The position numbers were made by a program, and so were the translations under genes. From Quillaja saponaria (Eukaryota > Streptophyta > Magnoliopsida > Fabales > Quillajaceae): 64,000 bases of DNA. The notes beneath the pieces are model-generated. The model searched no databases, was not told the origin of the DNA, and was given only the letters and a program-made list of their open reading frames with translations. Shown piece by piece: positions 1 to 11,951 of this stretch. The stretch's first letter is position 1, and the number at the start of each line of letters is the position of its first letter. Location of the stretch: contig CM055605.1 in assembly GCA_029379385.1 (NCBI GenBank), positions 10,947,001 through 11,011,000 of the forward strand, written 5' to 3'.

Positions 1-710
1 GATATGTTGCTAAATAACCATCCTTGAATTAGCTTGTATCAAGATTTTTTCTGGGAAATCCTGGTGTCATGTCCAATTGTATATGGTCTATCAATTGAAA
101 TGATCATGAAAAGTCCATAACCATAAAATATACATGTTTCAAATGTTGGCTTATGCCCATACCCTTGGACTAGAAAAATTTAGTTAGTTATTAGATATAG
201 CCCTCACATGCAAACTCTAAATTATAAGATAATTCTTAGCCACTGGCAAGACTCTTACCATGCCATCCTACATAATCATAAGCATTATGCACTTGAGTAC
301 ATACCTATGATACCCTCAAAATTTATGTGATGCCTTGAATGTCTTGTGTTTTCAAGTTTCTAGCTGATTTCTCTTTATGTACTTTATTTCCCGCTTGCTT
401 TCTCTCTTCTATAAGGGGATCTTGAAAGTTAAGAAGGCTTAATTTTCTGTTCAACTTACAATGTTGGAATTCACTAGCTTGGATACTAGTAGTAGTATAG
501 TAGACAATATTTCCTTATACAGAAGACTTGGTTTGATCATCCCGTTGTATATAAAACTTACTGACAGTCATCTTGATGGTCATATAACATGTTGAAAACT
601 GGAAAAGTTAATCCTCTATGCTCTGTCCTTCACCACCCCCCCCCCCCCCCCCCCCTCTCATTCTGTTTATTGTACTAATTTACTATCAACTTGTTGTATT
701 CATCTTGCAG
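1..710 (+). other. Intronic sequence of the gene ending at 791
   Basis: No coding exon is recognised here. The stretch ends in a pyrimidine-rich tract and a clean acceptor (CTTGCAG at 704-710) directly before the terminal exon, so at least its right part is the last intron of that gene. How far the intron extends left is unknown. It contains a run of 20 cytosines at 636-655. Confidence 0.55.
636..655 (+). repeat. (C)20 homopolymer
   Basis: Twenty consecutive C residues, preceded by CACCA and followed by TCTCATT. It lies in the last intron of the terminal gene, 55 bp before the acceptor. Such long C runs are unusual in this AT-rich window; the exact length may be subject to sequencing error. 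Confidence 0.9.
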
Positions 711-791
711 GAACAGGAGCAGAAGCTGCTTTCTGCACTGCCTCCTGAGCCAAAGTATCAGCTTCGCCGAACATCGTCTGCCCCCTTTTGA
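711..791 (+). CDS. Terminal coding exon of an unidentified gene
   Basis: An acceptor at 709-710 opens a frame of 26 codons that ends at TGA 789-791. The encoded tail begins EQEQKLLSALPPEPKYQ and ends LRRTSSAPF. It is hydrophilic and carries a basic-serine stretch (RRTSS) that could be a phosphorylation site. I do not recognise the family from this tail alone. The rest of the gene lies left of the window, upstream of the intron. Support is the splice signal, the unbroken frame and the coding-like, GC-richer composition compared with its flanks. The reading phase at the acceptor is inferred from the open frame. Confidence 0.6.
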   Translation, partial: EQEQKLLSALPPEPKYQLRRTSSAPF

Positions 792-1524
792 TCTGTACCT
801 AAGTTTGTAGATATAATGCATTCTGAGATGCTCTTACAGTTTACTTTGAGGTGGAGCCGTGCCTGCTTCCTTGATCTCCCGGTAACAACTGTTTCATGCA
901 TCTGTTGTCAATTGTTTGCTAAACCCTATCATGAGTTTTTTTTTTTTCCCCCTCTTTCCCTTGTATCTCCTCTGTGAGATCTGTGAGGTAAAAGTTTTCC
1001 TAGTAAACTGGAGTTCTTAACATGTTATGTATATAGTCTCTTTTTGCCAGTAATCATCCTCTAATCATTTGAGGTTAAGTTTCATTCTCGTTTCTTCAGA
1101 ATGATATGCTTGTCGACTCTTCATTGCTTATTGTATTTTCAGCATGAGGATGTTCGGGGATAACTAAAATTTGCTTATAACTTTAGAAAGAAGTAAAGGA
1201 ACCTTTTCTCTTCCCCGTTCACTAATCACAACCACCATGTTTTAAATTCTGACTACCAAGGAGAAAATTTATAATAAAAAACATTCTTTAAATTATCGCA
1301 CTTAATATTTTGAAGTAACTTTATCGTGTTCATCAAACACAACCTTAATGGGTAATGCTTAGATTTAGAATCAGTATGAGCTGAGGGTTATTGTGGAGTT
1401 GTGACTGTAAACAAGCATACAGCATAATTCAAAAGGCTAATATATTGATGCAATTGGTAATGCTTAGATTCCCAAAATAAAGTACTGAAATAACTATAAA
1501 ATATTTGTTATTTTCATCAAATTC
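792..1524 (+). other. 3' UTR of the upstream gene, then intergenic
   Basis: Sequence following the TGA looks like a plant 3' UTR (T-rich) for roughly 200-300 bp. A possible 3' UTR donor (CCCGGTAACA, about 888) is present. Beyond about 1130 I see no gene. Confidence 0.4.
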
Positions 1525-2477
1525 TTAGCAGAAGAACATGGAATTGGCAACATGTTTATGAAGCCTGGGTAACTCTGGCACTTGAACACTGCCAGCAGAT
1601 GTAACAGAACAATCTAGGAGATCATCAAATTTCATAAACTGACATCTGGGCGGCCGCCAGGTGGGCATAGCATATTGGAGCGACTGCAATAAAGCAAAAA
1701 AAGAAAAGGAAAAAAAAAAAAAACAAAACAAGCATAATTTTCAATTCAATAGACTCAAACATTGCACAGATCTCTGAAGAAAGAATAAGGCAGGGGAACA
1801 TTACAATATATTGGAGTACTGAGAAGGAGACAGACTGTGGTAAACAAAGGGAAACCTTACCAACTGATAAAGCTGTAGTACTCCTCTGATACCTGTACAA
1901 AATTAAGACAACCATTATAAGTTTGAAAGTTAATAAAAGATTTTTCCAGCATAGAATACCACCAGATTCTGGCTGTCCGGCAGCTAATGTGCGTAAAACA
2001 CTTGCTCTTCCATGAAGCCTCAATTAGCTAAACAAGCTCAAGTTTGCAATGAGGGTGAACATTTAATCATTTGTATATATTCTAGCACTATTCCTTATGT
2101 GTGAGCTCGATACTTTTCTTTAATGGGACAAGTCAATGTACATTTTATGATTTTAATTGGGCGTGCAGATAATCAGAACGAGATTCAAACTCAATATTCC
2201 TTTAGTTGAGCATATTTTATACTTACGCAAAAGATAAAGAATGTACAAGCTCTTGCATGTCGTCTGCTGAAAACCCAATCTCATCATGAAGAACATGGTA
2301 ATGCGTAGGCCGAGTTGTCCCATTTTGAACAATCCAAAAGAGAGTAAGAGCATCACCAGAATATCTGATATGTGACGTATCACAAAAAGTGATGAGAGTA
2401 CTTGCAATCATCCCAGCAAGAGCACACAAGTAGAACATTTTTCTTTGGATGACAAACTTTGTTATCGATGACAGTTC
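1525..2477 (-). pseudogene. AGO4-clade Argonaute C-terminal fragment, frameshifted
   Basis: Read on the minus strand, four blocks match the end of the PIWI domain of AGO4-type Argonautes. Block 1-2 (2477-2227) encodes VIDNKVCHP and then, in another frame, GTTRPTHYHVLHDEIGFSAD and ELVHSLSFA. A 32-bp exon (1892-1861) encodes YQRSTTALSV, and the last exon (1683-1525) encodes APICYAHLAAAQM and ends VANSMFFC plus TAA. GT-AG sites at the two right-hand introns are intact. Two lesions break it: between CHPKKN and FYLCALAGMI two bases are missing, and after AAAQM two more are missing before QFMKFDD. An 84-bp in-frame stretch without splice consensus separates GMI from GTTRP. No PAZ or N-terminal exons were found upstream, so this is a 3' fragment. 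In plants, AGO4-clade proteins act with 24-nt siRNAs in RNA-directed DNA methylation; this copy cannot encode one. Confidence 0.85.
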
Positions 2478-3589
2478 CTGCATAAGAAAGATGGTGATAT
2501 TCAAGAAAACAATCATTGTTACCATTATATCTTACTTGTTTTTCTATTATATTGTTCAGGAGGAACATTATCGGAGATCTGTTTTGGAAGAACTTGGTGG
2601 TATGATTTTTTTTTGTGCGATGATCAAAGTGAACTTTGGATGCCAAGTGAAATCAAGATATTTGCAGGCCTGGAAATACATCCTTAGTTACATTTAAAAA
2701 ATCCACATATAAAGTAAAACACAAAAACTGGCACAAGTAGCTGAGTGGTTAACATGAATACCTCAATGGTCTGATCCAACTCAATATTTAAGACTTGATT
2801 GAACTAACCTTCACTCACTCCATCCCTGAAACAAGAATCACACCAATCATACTCGTTTTATGAATCTTCTGAAGAAGAATCTTACACTTTTGCAAGACAG
2901 AGCAAAACAGAAAAGCAAGAAAACGAAGAGATTGAAGGTAGCGTGTCAAAAAACAAAAGGCTGCAATATCATCATTCACTATTTCTATACTGATTTTTGG
3001 TCTCAAACTTCCAACAATTTTCAGCATGAAAATCAGTGAAGACATTTGTTACATGCCAAGCAATTTCCTTCTACCCTACACCAAAGAGATTTTATTTTCA
3101 AATATGTTATAACGATAATTGAGAGTGTACGTCTTAGAATATTTATAAGTAATTTGTTGTGATTAGATAATAAAATATTACATAAAATAAAATTTATGTA
3201 AAAGCGTACTTACATAAGTATATATATATATATATATAAAATACAAAAATTGTTGGAATTTACAATTATTTGGATAAATTTTTATTAATAAGTAAAATAA
3301 ATATGTGAACAAAAATAAACTAGAAAACATGTAAGATATATGTATTACATATATATATATATATGTAAATTAATTTATAACCACAAACTTAAAAATGTTG
3401 ACTTTCACTTAACTTTTCTAATTTTGTCTTATTTGCTTCTTAATTTTTTTATTTCCCTTTCCTTGGCCGTTCTTCTTTGGCCCTCATTTTTTTTTTCCTT
3501 CACTGCTATACTTGGCTCTAGAATTTTCTGCACCTTCCTCTTGTTATAGCTGAGAGATCACCTATCTAAGAACTAGCACCTTTCCTCCT
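2478..3589. other. Gene-free AT-rich stretch
   Basis: No further Argonaute exons are seen upstream of the fragment. (AT)n microsatellites lie around 3219-3238 and 3348-3364. A tRNA-like segment at about 2729-2800 is treated in the findings. Short open frames here show no recognisable family. Confidence 0.5.
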
Positions 3590-5420
3590 TCCTTGTGTTT
3601 GTTGTCACCTTGTTTGTTTAGCCGTGTAGGAGGGTCAAGGGAACACTTTGCAACCATCTTCCTCCCCTGTTTTGCAGGGCAGCAAGTTGTTTCAAGTCTA
3701 GTAATAATCAAGACTTGCTGAAGTTGTGTATCCGTGAGAAGTGGCTTGTGGGGTGTGTTCGGTTGTGCCCGTGTGCAGCAAGAATTGTTGTGAGTGTGTG
3801 GCAGTAGCTGCCCTGTTTCAGCTTGGCCTCCACTTCACCTTACTGCCAGCCAAGTGAGCAAATTCAGGCCGTGGGGGATTTAAAGGGAAGAGCAGCCTTG
3901 GCGGCTCCTACTCCTATTTCAGCCATAGAAGTAAGTGTTTAAGGTAGCTATAAATTTCAGTTTGTTGTCCCCTGTTTTGGGGCAGCAACATAAGTAATTT
4001 TTCTTTCCTCTTGCTCGGCCATAATGGCTGAATTGGAGGAGGTTTGGATTGTTGAAAGGCACGACTGCAAGGGGACTAAGGGTAGAACCTCCTTCTTGCC
4101 GGGAGCTATGAACTAATTTAGGTGTGTTAATGTTTTAGTTTAGGTGAGTTACTTAGAATTTCTTTACTAAAGGCTTGAACATGAGAAGATTGGATGGGTT
4201 TTAAATTATAAACCAAAGTATAATAACAATGAATATATATAAGGTAGTTATATATAATTGTTGAAATAGGAAGTTAGAACTCAAATATTTTAATATAGAA
4301 ATTGTACAATTTAAGTTTCAATGAATTTTAAATGAGATGTTTAATTAGAATTCAGTGTTAGAAAATGTGTAATATGGAATGGAAGAGTTGTATTGAATTT
4401 TTTGGTGGATGTGTATACTTACTAATTCAACTCAATTAAGCCTTAAATTCTAAATTAGTTGGGATCGGCTATACACATATTAATAAAAATTAAATATGTC
4501 TTCAAAGTATTTGACAATATGCCTAAAAGAAGTTAAATATTAACATATGCATAGAAGTTGATTCACCTAGGTTTTATTAGTTAAATAGTTAATTAGGAGA
4601 TTATCACCATAAGATTTATAAACTAAGCAATGCTTAAATTTATGATTTTCAGTTTCAGATCGCATCGATGATATGTCGACATTTTTGTATTCTAGACAGA
4701 ATGACAAACCGAATTTATAAATTTTTATGAGTGGATAACACATTCTTTGATTGCTAGATTAATATGTGTATTTGAGTAAAAATGTCTGTATTTAGAGGTA
4801 TATCAGAAGTGTAGTGTTTAATTTGAGTTATTTGAATTATGCTTGACAAGTGAATTTGTTTTTGTTTGATAAGGACCAATAAAAAGATTTTTTATCCCAA
4901 ATGATTTTTATATACAAAATAGAATCTGGGTATACTAAGGATATTTTGATTTGATATGTGATTTAAATTATTTGAGTAACTCAGCATGGGGATGGATATG
5001 AGGAGCATATATTTGACGTGCGGGTGCAAAAATTGCTCGAAGTAGGATATATAGTGTGCGGGTGCTGAGCTATTCCAATTGGCTCATTTGGTTGAATTGC
5101 TTGATTTGACGTGCGGGCGCAAAAATTGCTCGAGGGAGGATATATAATGTACGGGTACTGAGCTATTCCAATTGGCTCATTTGGTTGAATTGCTTGATTT
5201 GTATGCTTTCAATATTTTGATTAATTTGTTTATCTCGTGTAATGCGTAAATGGTATTTGTTTAATTTTACGTTATTCAAACAAACTTACGTATACCACAT
5301 GTCTTCCTATAAAAAAATATATATATAATTTTTATTATATTTTCTTTGATTTAGCAGTAAGGTGGTCTTTAAACTAGCTTTATGGGTACTTTGCTAAATT
5401 TACCTTTCCGATTAGACTAA
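3590..5420. mobile_element. Unclassified repetitive sequence, possible LTR or non-autonomous element
   Basis: Around 3590-4130 the base composition is clearly more GC-rich than the flanks and contains no open frame of note. It is followed by a 93-bp tandem duplication. The style recalls leader or LTR sequence of plant LTR elements, but I cannot define ends, a primer-binding site or target duplication. This is an inference from composition and the internal repeat only. Confidence 0.25.
5011..5201. repeat. 93-bp tandem duplication
   Basis: Two near-identical units, 5011-5103 and 5104-5196, each beginning ATTTGACGTGCGGG and containing GAGCTATTCCAATTGGCTC. A partial third start follows to 5201. 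Units differ at only a handful of bases. Confidence 0.9.
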
Positions 5421-6487
5421 AGACAAACCATTTGAGTTGTTATTCTGTAATCTTTATTATTGTAAATCATTTTTCCTATTTTATTGTTGCTTTATCATAG
5501 TAATCCCCTAATAATTAATAGGAAGGATAAATATTAAATTAATTATTAGAGAATATTATTTATAAATCTATTTCTCTATGTCAAAATGATTTTTTTCATG
5601 TCATTTTGTTATATCTTTCATAATATTTCCATACCATTGCATTCAAATGCTAAAACTAATGAAAGAAAAGAAAAAAAAAACATAAATTTCATAATGTAGC
5701 AGCTTATATAAGGTTGAAATAAAATTTTAATATCTCTTTCAACAAACGATTCTTACTATTCTTGAGTTTTTTCACACATTGTTTTTCTTCTTCATTAAAC
5801 AGGAATGTCATGGTTTATGTTAGACTCTTCTAGTTTTTGTACAATGTGAAGTGTCTAACATCTATTTTTGTCTTTTTTATTTTTCACTACTTTTGACTGT
5901 TGGTTTGTTTCTATATGTTTTATATATTCCACTAAAATTTAAGATAAAAGATATTTTTATAAAATAAAATAAAATAAAATTTTATTTTCAAAAATGAGTT
6001 GAATTCTTCTACTTGCTTTTTATAAAAATTATATATTCTAAAATTAAATTTAAGGAGCTTATTAACTAAAAGGTAAAATTGGTAATTATATGCATTGTTA
6101 TGGGTAAAAATAATTAAAAATAATGCTTATTGATAATGTAATTTAAGGTAGGAGGACTTGTTTGAAATCTGAAATATAAAAGAGAACTTTTTCATACTTT
6201 TCTCAATATTATTACATAGGGCTTCTTGTGCTTAGATTTTAGACAAAAAAAATTGAATGAAATCATGCCGTGAACTCAACATAAAAATTGAAATTAGATT
6301 CTCAATTTCAATTATTAGGGTCTATTTCCTTGCAACCAATCAGGCCCATTAATTTTATTTATTTATTTATTTTCCCCACTCGGCCATTAAGCAAACCAGC
6401 CTAGAGTAGAAGAAATCTGATTAGACCTGTATCAGTCTTGCTTCAATTCCAGTGTGGCTCGTTGTGTTTGTGGGTTGTGGCTCAACG
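5421..6487. other. Intergenic, nothing recognised
   Basis: AT-rich sequence with simple A/T tracts. No coding potential or defined repeat was found before the LTR at 6488. Confidence 0.5.
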
Positions 6488-6650
6488 TGATATGGGTTAT
6501 ATGATTAGTGGGCCTCGAGTTATATCAAAGGGAAATGGGTTGGGTAACTAAGGGATCCAACTTAGGTAGCTGAAGTCAGTTAGACTATTATACTGACTCA
6601 ACAACTAGCCGTTGGTTGGTAGACGGTAGTTAGGAAGCTGTTGAATGTAC
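6488..6650 (+). repeat. 5' LTR, left part
   Basis: Starts TGATATGGGTTATATGATTA, matching the 3' LTR start at 20509. Similarity continues to TTGAATGTAC at 6641-6650 and then stops abruptly, resuming at 15726. Confidence 0.9.
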
Positions 6651-7236
6651 TATGGAAATATGACTCGTGAGAAGAACCATCTAAAAGTATGACTGGTTAG
6701 GATAATAAATAAGAAAATCTTTATAACCTCGATTTCAAAATTATAATAATAATAATAATTATTGATTAAACAAAAAAAATGAAAAAATAGTTTAGAGAAT
6801 ACAAGTTAACTACAAGTATTTATTTATTAAAATATATCATAATTTATTAAAAATTTTGACAAAGGTTCATTGTAATGGGAAACATTGTCAAAAATACAAA
6901 TATATAATCTTGGTTATATACAATCAGATCACAATGACTACAATATACATAAGGGAGCTCCACCTTAGTAATATCATAAACAAAAATAATCAGACTACCA
7001 CACAAGACAAAATACGATGACTCAGAACTTCATTGTGACTGTAAATTTTTATCATTTGACTTCAAGCAAGTGATCTCAAATATACCTTGTTGCCAAACAT
7101 TTGACAAGCTCAGTATCGGTGGTTAACGTCTCTTAAGATCTTGTGGGTAAAAATAATATTAGAAGAAGAGTGATAAATTCCACGAATTCAATGAGTGAAA
7201 AAACGTACCCAAATGGTACTAGCATTACTCAACATA

Positions 7237-7650
7237 TAAAAAGAGAGTTGCATCTCTCATTCAAGCAAGTTTTTCATTTGAGAGAATTCTAAGAGTTAGT
7301 TTGAGAGCTTGCTTAGATATTTCTTCGAAGCTATTCTTTACTTGTAGAATTCTTATTTGAAAAATACCAATGACATTTTCCTGTCTTTAATTTCTGCATT
7401 TCCTTTTCCTAGATTAGCATGAGGATTACTGTCACTTCTCCCTCCTTTTTAGTTTATGCTTTAATTTATACAAGTCCCTTCCTCGGATTAGCGTGCGAGC
7501 TACCGTCACTTCTCTTCCTTTTTAATTTCTGTCTTACATTTCTATCTTTAATTTAGACATTGCATAGCATAATCTCCTAAGCAGTCCTGCTGCTCCCTAC
7601 TTCACTACCTTTGTGATCTTTCTCTCTCTTAGGGCCTCTACTGGTCCTCT
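7237..7650 (+). repeat. Pararetroviral direct repeat, copy 1
   Basis: Begins in AAAAAGAGAGTTGCATC just after a TATA-like CATATAAAAAG and ends near GGCCTCTACTGGTCC. It matches 15110-15424 with scattered changes. It is longer because of an internal 73-bp duplication (GATTAGC motifs at 7412 and 7485). It corresponds to the terminally redundant part of a pregenomic RNA or to an LTR. Confidence 0.85.
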
Positions 7651-7653
7651 ATT

Positions 7654-7665
7654 TGGTATCAGAGC
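7654..7665 (+). other. Primer-binding site, tRNA-Met type
   Basis: TGGTATCAGAGC is complementary to the 3' end of plant initiator tRNA-Met, the primer of Caulimoviridae and many plant retroelements. It lies directly after repeat copy 1. Confidence 0.8.
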
Positions 7666-8219
7666 TAGGAGAGAAATAGGAATGAAAGTGTGAAGATTTA
7701 TCTTTATTTACTTATCTATCTTAGATCTGAACATTATATCATGTCCAAAATTATATATTTTTTATTGATGGCATCAAAAATACTCCAAGTGAGTCCTATT
7801 GTTGGCAATGAGACTTGTTGAAGGGCTTGGTTAAACCCGTATAAGACAATAAGTTCTGATTACCGTAACTTATTGAGCGTTTTATTGGCTAAATAAAGCT
7901 GTAGAATTTTAGCAGAAACAAGTTTTCAGATCTAATCCAGTCTAGTAAGCCAAGATCAATACTCATCCTTCCACTCTTATAAAACTTGAAGTTGTGATAC
8001 TAAAAGGGTCAGTTTAGCATACCTATTGTTTTTCTTTTCTACCTTTTAATTATATTGAGATCTTTTTCTTGCTTTTCTTTTACTTCTTCTTCTCCTGAAT
8101 TTTCTTTTCAATCTAACAAAATTCTTAAAGAAGAAATCAATTTTGAAGAAATCTCTCAATCTATAGACAATTGAAAATTTCCAAAAATTCCAAGCAATGA
8201 AATTTTCAAACTCAATTTC

Positions 8220-8687
8220 ATGTTCACCCTCAAAAGTGACCATACTATCAAAACTATTAAACAAATAATTCCAATTGACTCTGATTGTGAAGAAATTCCT
8301 TTACTTTCAGACAAATCTTTAAAAATTAATAAGCAAAAATATAATTATTTGCATCTTGAATGCGTCCAGATTGCAGTAAAACCTATGACTAGAGAAAGAC
8401 TTAACACGTTTGTTCTCTTATGTTTTCGTGACTATTGGATGACTAACTTTCATGAATCCATCTTCGACATGATTGAAACTAGCCTCTGTAGTAATTTGAT
8501 CTATTTCAATTGTTTTCCAAACATGACAATTTATTTGCAAGATAAAAATATTTTAAATTCTTTAATTTTAAATGTTAAACTTTCTAATTTTAATATTAAA
8601 TATAGATCATTCTCAATAACTTTTGTCTATCGTATACAATATAAAGTAAGGATATATGCTTTTATTTCAAAATCTTTACACCAATGA
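8220..8687 (+). pseudogene. Pararetroviral movement-protein domain
   Basis: An open stretch of 155 codons from an ATG at 8220. The central part shows the pattern of the 30K-superfamily movement proteins of caulimovirids: a VQIAVKP strand, a downstream LLCFRD motif, and an IETSLC...YFNCFPN block. In the same frame upstream lies a TGA (about 8171) preceded by more coding-like sequence, so the domain was once part of a longer polyprotein. Movement proteins widen plasmodesmata for cell-to-cell spread; their presence is what argues for a virus rather than a retrotransposon. The flanking frame is broken on both sides. Confidence 0.75.
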
Positions 8688-10723
8688 AGGAAATGAGAAA
8701 TAACAATGTTCTTAACTAATCTTTCAAAAGCAAACGCTACTACTCCTAAATCAATATCTTGGAAAGAAATTATTCTTCTTTAAAAATGAACTGTTGATAA
8801 GGTTATGCCTATTCAGGATAAAAAAAACACTCATCGATTTCTGAAATTACTCAATATCCCACAGGTAAAATAGAAATATTTTTAATAGAACAATCAGTCA
8901 AAGAAATTTTGAATCAACTTATCAAGACTCAGCAAGAAATTCTTGTTCATCTAGATACTCTTGTTATTCAATTCCTTCAACAATTTATCTTCAAGGTTTA
9001 GAAAGCACATATAGGATTCCTAGAGCTTTATACACCAAAGAAGATGACAATCAATCTGAAAAACCTACTTCTCCAACTTTTTCATCTTTAAATGATAATC
9101 TGAAAATTAATACAAATCAAACTGTTTTTTAAATTGATAAAGATTTTCTTAGAAAATATTTTTATTAAGAAAAATACAATCTCGAAAGAACTTGATTTTT
9201 TGAAAAATTTACTGGTTCCAAAAGAAAAAAAATCCAAAATCTTTAATACAAATTTATGAAAATTCAAAAAATTTATGTTTCTTTTTTTGAATGGTTTAAA
9301 GTTTATGCAAAGAAAAAGGGTATCGATTATTCTTTCTCCAAATCCATAAATATTAATACTCAAAAAATAAGAAATTGAATAACTTATAAAGATGAATTAT
9401 TAATTCAGTTTTTCCTCACCATAAGTCCTTAAAATTTCTACCTAAAATTCTACTGGAAAAATAATTTCTATACCAGCAATTCTTTCAAAAATAAAGATTT
9501 AATTGAAACAATAATTCTAAAGACATTCAATCTCTTTATGAATAACATAATTACACTAATTATTATCTTCAAGTTATAGGAGACCATCTTTTTAAATCCA
9601 AACCTAATCTGCAAAGTGAAAATCCTGTTTTTACTTTTTATCAGATTCCCACAAAGATAAAAAAAATTGGATTCTAGTTCGAGACACTCTTCTTAACATG
9701 AACTTCTTAATAAAATCTCTAAAAAAATTAACCAAATAGAGAGAAATATTTATTTACACTTCTCAACAAACTAATTCCTCTCTTACGATTAATAATTTAT
9801 GTGATACAGATTATATATTCGAACAAACTGATGATTTTAGAAAAATTTCTCAAAAAGAAATTAATCCAATTCAAAATATCAATTAGTGAAAGTCACAAAA
9901 ATTATATTATCTTAGGGATTCTCCTCCTAACTTAGTCACAGAAGAAAAATCTCAGATAATCAATAATTCTTTTAAGCAAACAACATTTATGAGTAGAGCA
10001 TAGATGACTAATTTGAATACAATATTCTTAATATGTTGTAGCAAATGACCATGGTCAATACTGTTTATCAAATCTCTCACAATTGTTCTGACCAATCTAT
10101 CCTTAATATTTGAATAACCGGTTTTATTGGTCCATTAAAAGGATGGTGGAATGAACACCTCACTGAAGATGAGTGAAGCCAAATAAACTTAGTTATCAAA
10201 ATTGATACTGAATGAATTCCTCTCCTTAACGAAGAAGGAAATTAAATTCAAGATTCCGTAAATATTCCTATTTATGCTATCATAAAATATTTCATCAAAA
10301 ATCGGTCTATATAGTGTGACAAATTGGCTGAACTTCTTTCTAATCTCAAGTGTCATATCCTTGATGACTTTAGATGGTATTAAGATACTTTATTCACCAG
10401 AATCTTCTCTGGGTTCGATAATAATCAACATTTTTGGAAGGAAAAATGTCTAATTGGTCTTCCTCGTTCTTTAGCAGATAAAGTTAGAGAAAAAATACGA
10501 AATATTAATAATGAAATTATTCCATATGAATAATTAACTTATAGATAGCTTTGCAATTATATCTAGAAAGTTACTTTAAAAATCTGCTAAGATGACAAAA
10601 TTCAAAAACAATTAGCTAAAAAAAGATCTTCTAATCGTAAATATTTAGAGAGTTTCTGTTCTCAATATGGTTTTGCTTGTCCTCAAAGATCATCTAAACT
10701 AAAAAAAAAAAAAAAACATCATT
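8688..10723 (+). pseudogene. Decayed pararetroviral polyprotein, capsid-side region
   Basis: AT-rich sequence with asparagine-, lysine- and isoleucine-rich translations in all plus frames, interrupted by many stops. Recognisable coding texture persists (for example around 10100-10500, where a tryptophan-rich stretch resembles a capsid/gag core), but no domain can be placed firmly. It connects the movement-protein domain to the zinc knuckle in the expected order. Confidence 0.5.
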
Positions 10724-11029
10724 ATGAACCATTTAAAATTTATGAAAAATCCTTCAAAAATAAATCTGTTAAAAGAATTCACAAACACAGAAATCACAAA
10801 AGAGCTCCTTAATTTTTTTCAAAATAAAGATAAACCACCTGTTGTCTGTTTTGAATACAACAAACTAGGTCATATTAAAAAATACTGTAGAATTATAAAG
10901 AAAATCAAATCTTTAAATATCGATGAAGGTCTTCTAACTCAACTTGATTGTCTTCTAATTGAATATTCATTTGATAGTGAAGCTCAGGCCTCTTTTGATA
11001 TTAAAGAAATTAACCAAATCCAAAAATGA
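10724..11029 (+). pseudogene. Pararetroviral capsid C-terminal region with degenerate zinc knuckle
   Basis: A frame of 101 codons contains the string CFEYNKLGHIKKYC. The capsid/gag zinc knuckle is C-x2-C-x4-H-x4-C. Here spacing is exact but the second Cys is Tyr (TAC), so metal binding would be lost. Upstream sequence is lysine-rich; downstream, in an overlapping frame (10959-11291), an acidic serine-rich stretch follows. Order after the movement protein and before the protease fits a caulimovirid polyprotein. Confidence 0.7.
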
Positions 11030-11561
11030 TGACGAAGCCTCTTCAGATTCATCTCCAAGAACTTTTGAATGTAATGTCCTCACTAGAGAACAATATTTTC
11101 TCTTTGAATTTATTACTAACCTTTCAAATGATGAAAATAAGAAAAATTATCTTTACAAACTCAAAGAAATCCTAGAAGAATCAAGCAGATCTCTTCACAA
11201 TTTTTCAATAGTTGATAACTCTTTCAATCTAAAAAACGTTTTATCCAGATTTAACTCTGAGAAAAAACTTATAACTCTCCAAGATCTTTAACATGATGTT
11301 TCGAAACTCAAAACTGAAGTCAAATATCTTAAAAATCAACAAGAAGAAAATACTTTAGCGATCCAACTCCTTCAAAAAGAAAAGAAAAATCTGTCTTTTA
11401 AGACATCCTCATCAAAACATTATGAGTCTTTCTTTTTGGATGAAAACTTAGATATTTCTGATGATAATTTTCTCAATCTAATCACTCGGGTTTCATATCA
11501 AAAATGATACATCCTAATCAAATTTATAATTGAAAAATCTTTTATCCTCGAAACAATTGCA

Positions 11562-11951
11562 TTGTTTGATACAGTTGAAAATTCAAGCTGTATCTTAAAA
11601 GGACAAGTTCTAACAAAATTTTATGAAAAAACTTCCGAACAATCAACTTCGGCTAATAGTTCTGAGATCATAATCCATTACAAATGTTCTAATGTAATAA
11701 TTGAAAATTCTTTTTTACAAATTTCAACAACGTTTCTTCTTGTTGGGAATATCACAAATCTAGTTATCATAGGTGCTAATTTCATTAGGCAATTAGATCA
11801 TCTTTGGGTTAACAAACGAATATTCAAAGAAGTTATAGGTCAAATTATTTCTTTCTCTTTCCCTAAAAAACCTACTTTTAGGAATCTCAATCTTATTGAA
11901 AATAAACAAAAACAAATCAATTTTCTTTTTGAAGAAATTTCTTTCAAATAA
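11562..11951 (+). pseudogene. Pararetroviral aspartic protease region
   Basis: A frame of 129 codons begins after LETIALFDT at 11550-11577. The retropepsin active site is normally D-T/S-G; here the residue after DT is Val, so the catalytic triad is altered. Further on, NLVIIGANFIRQL matches the conserved hydrophobic-G strand that closes the protease fold. A 156-bp in-frame duplication begins at its 3' end. Confidence 0.65.

Noticed and set aside
2449..2697. Plus-strand frame of 82 codons over the Argonaute fragment
   Set aside because: It is antisense to recognised Argonaute sequence and has no motif of its own.
8046..8264. Minus-strand frame of 72 codons rich in Arg and Phe
   Set aside because: It is antisense to the viral leader and movement-protein start, and its composition is explained by the AT-rich complement.
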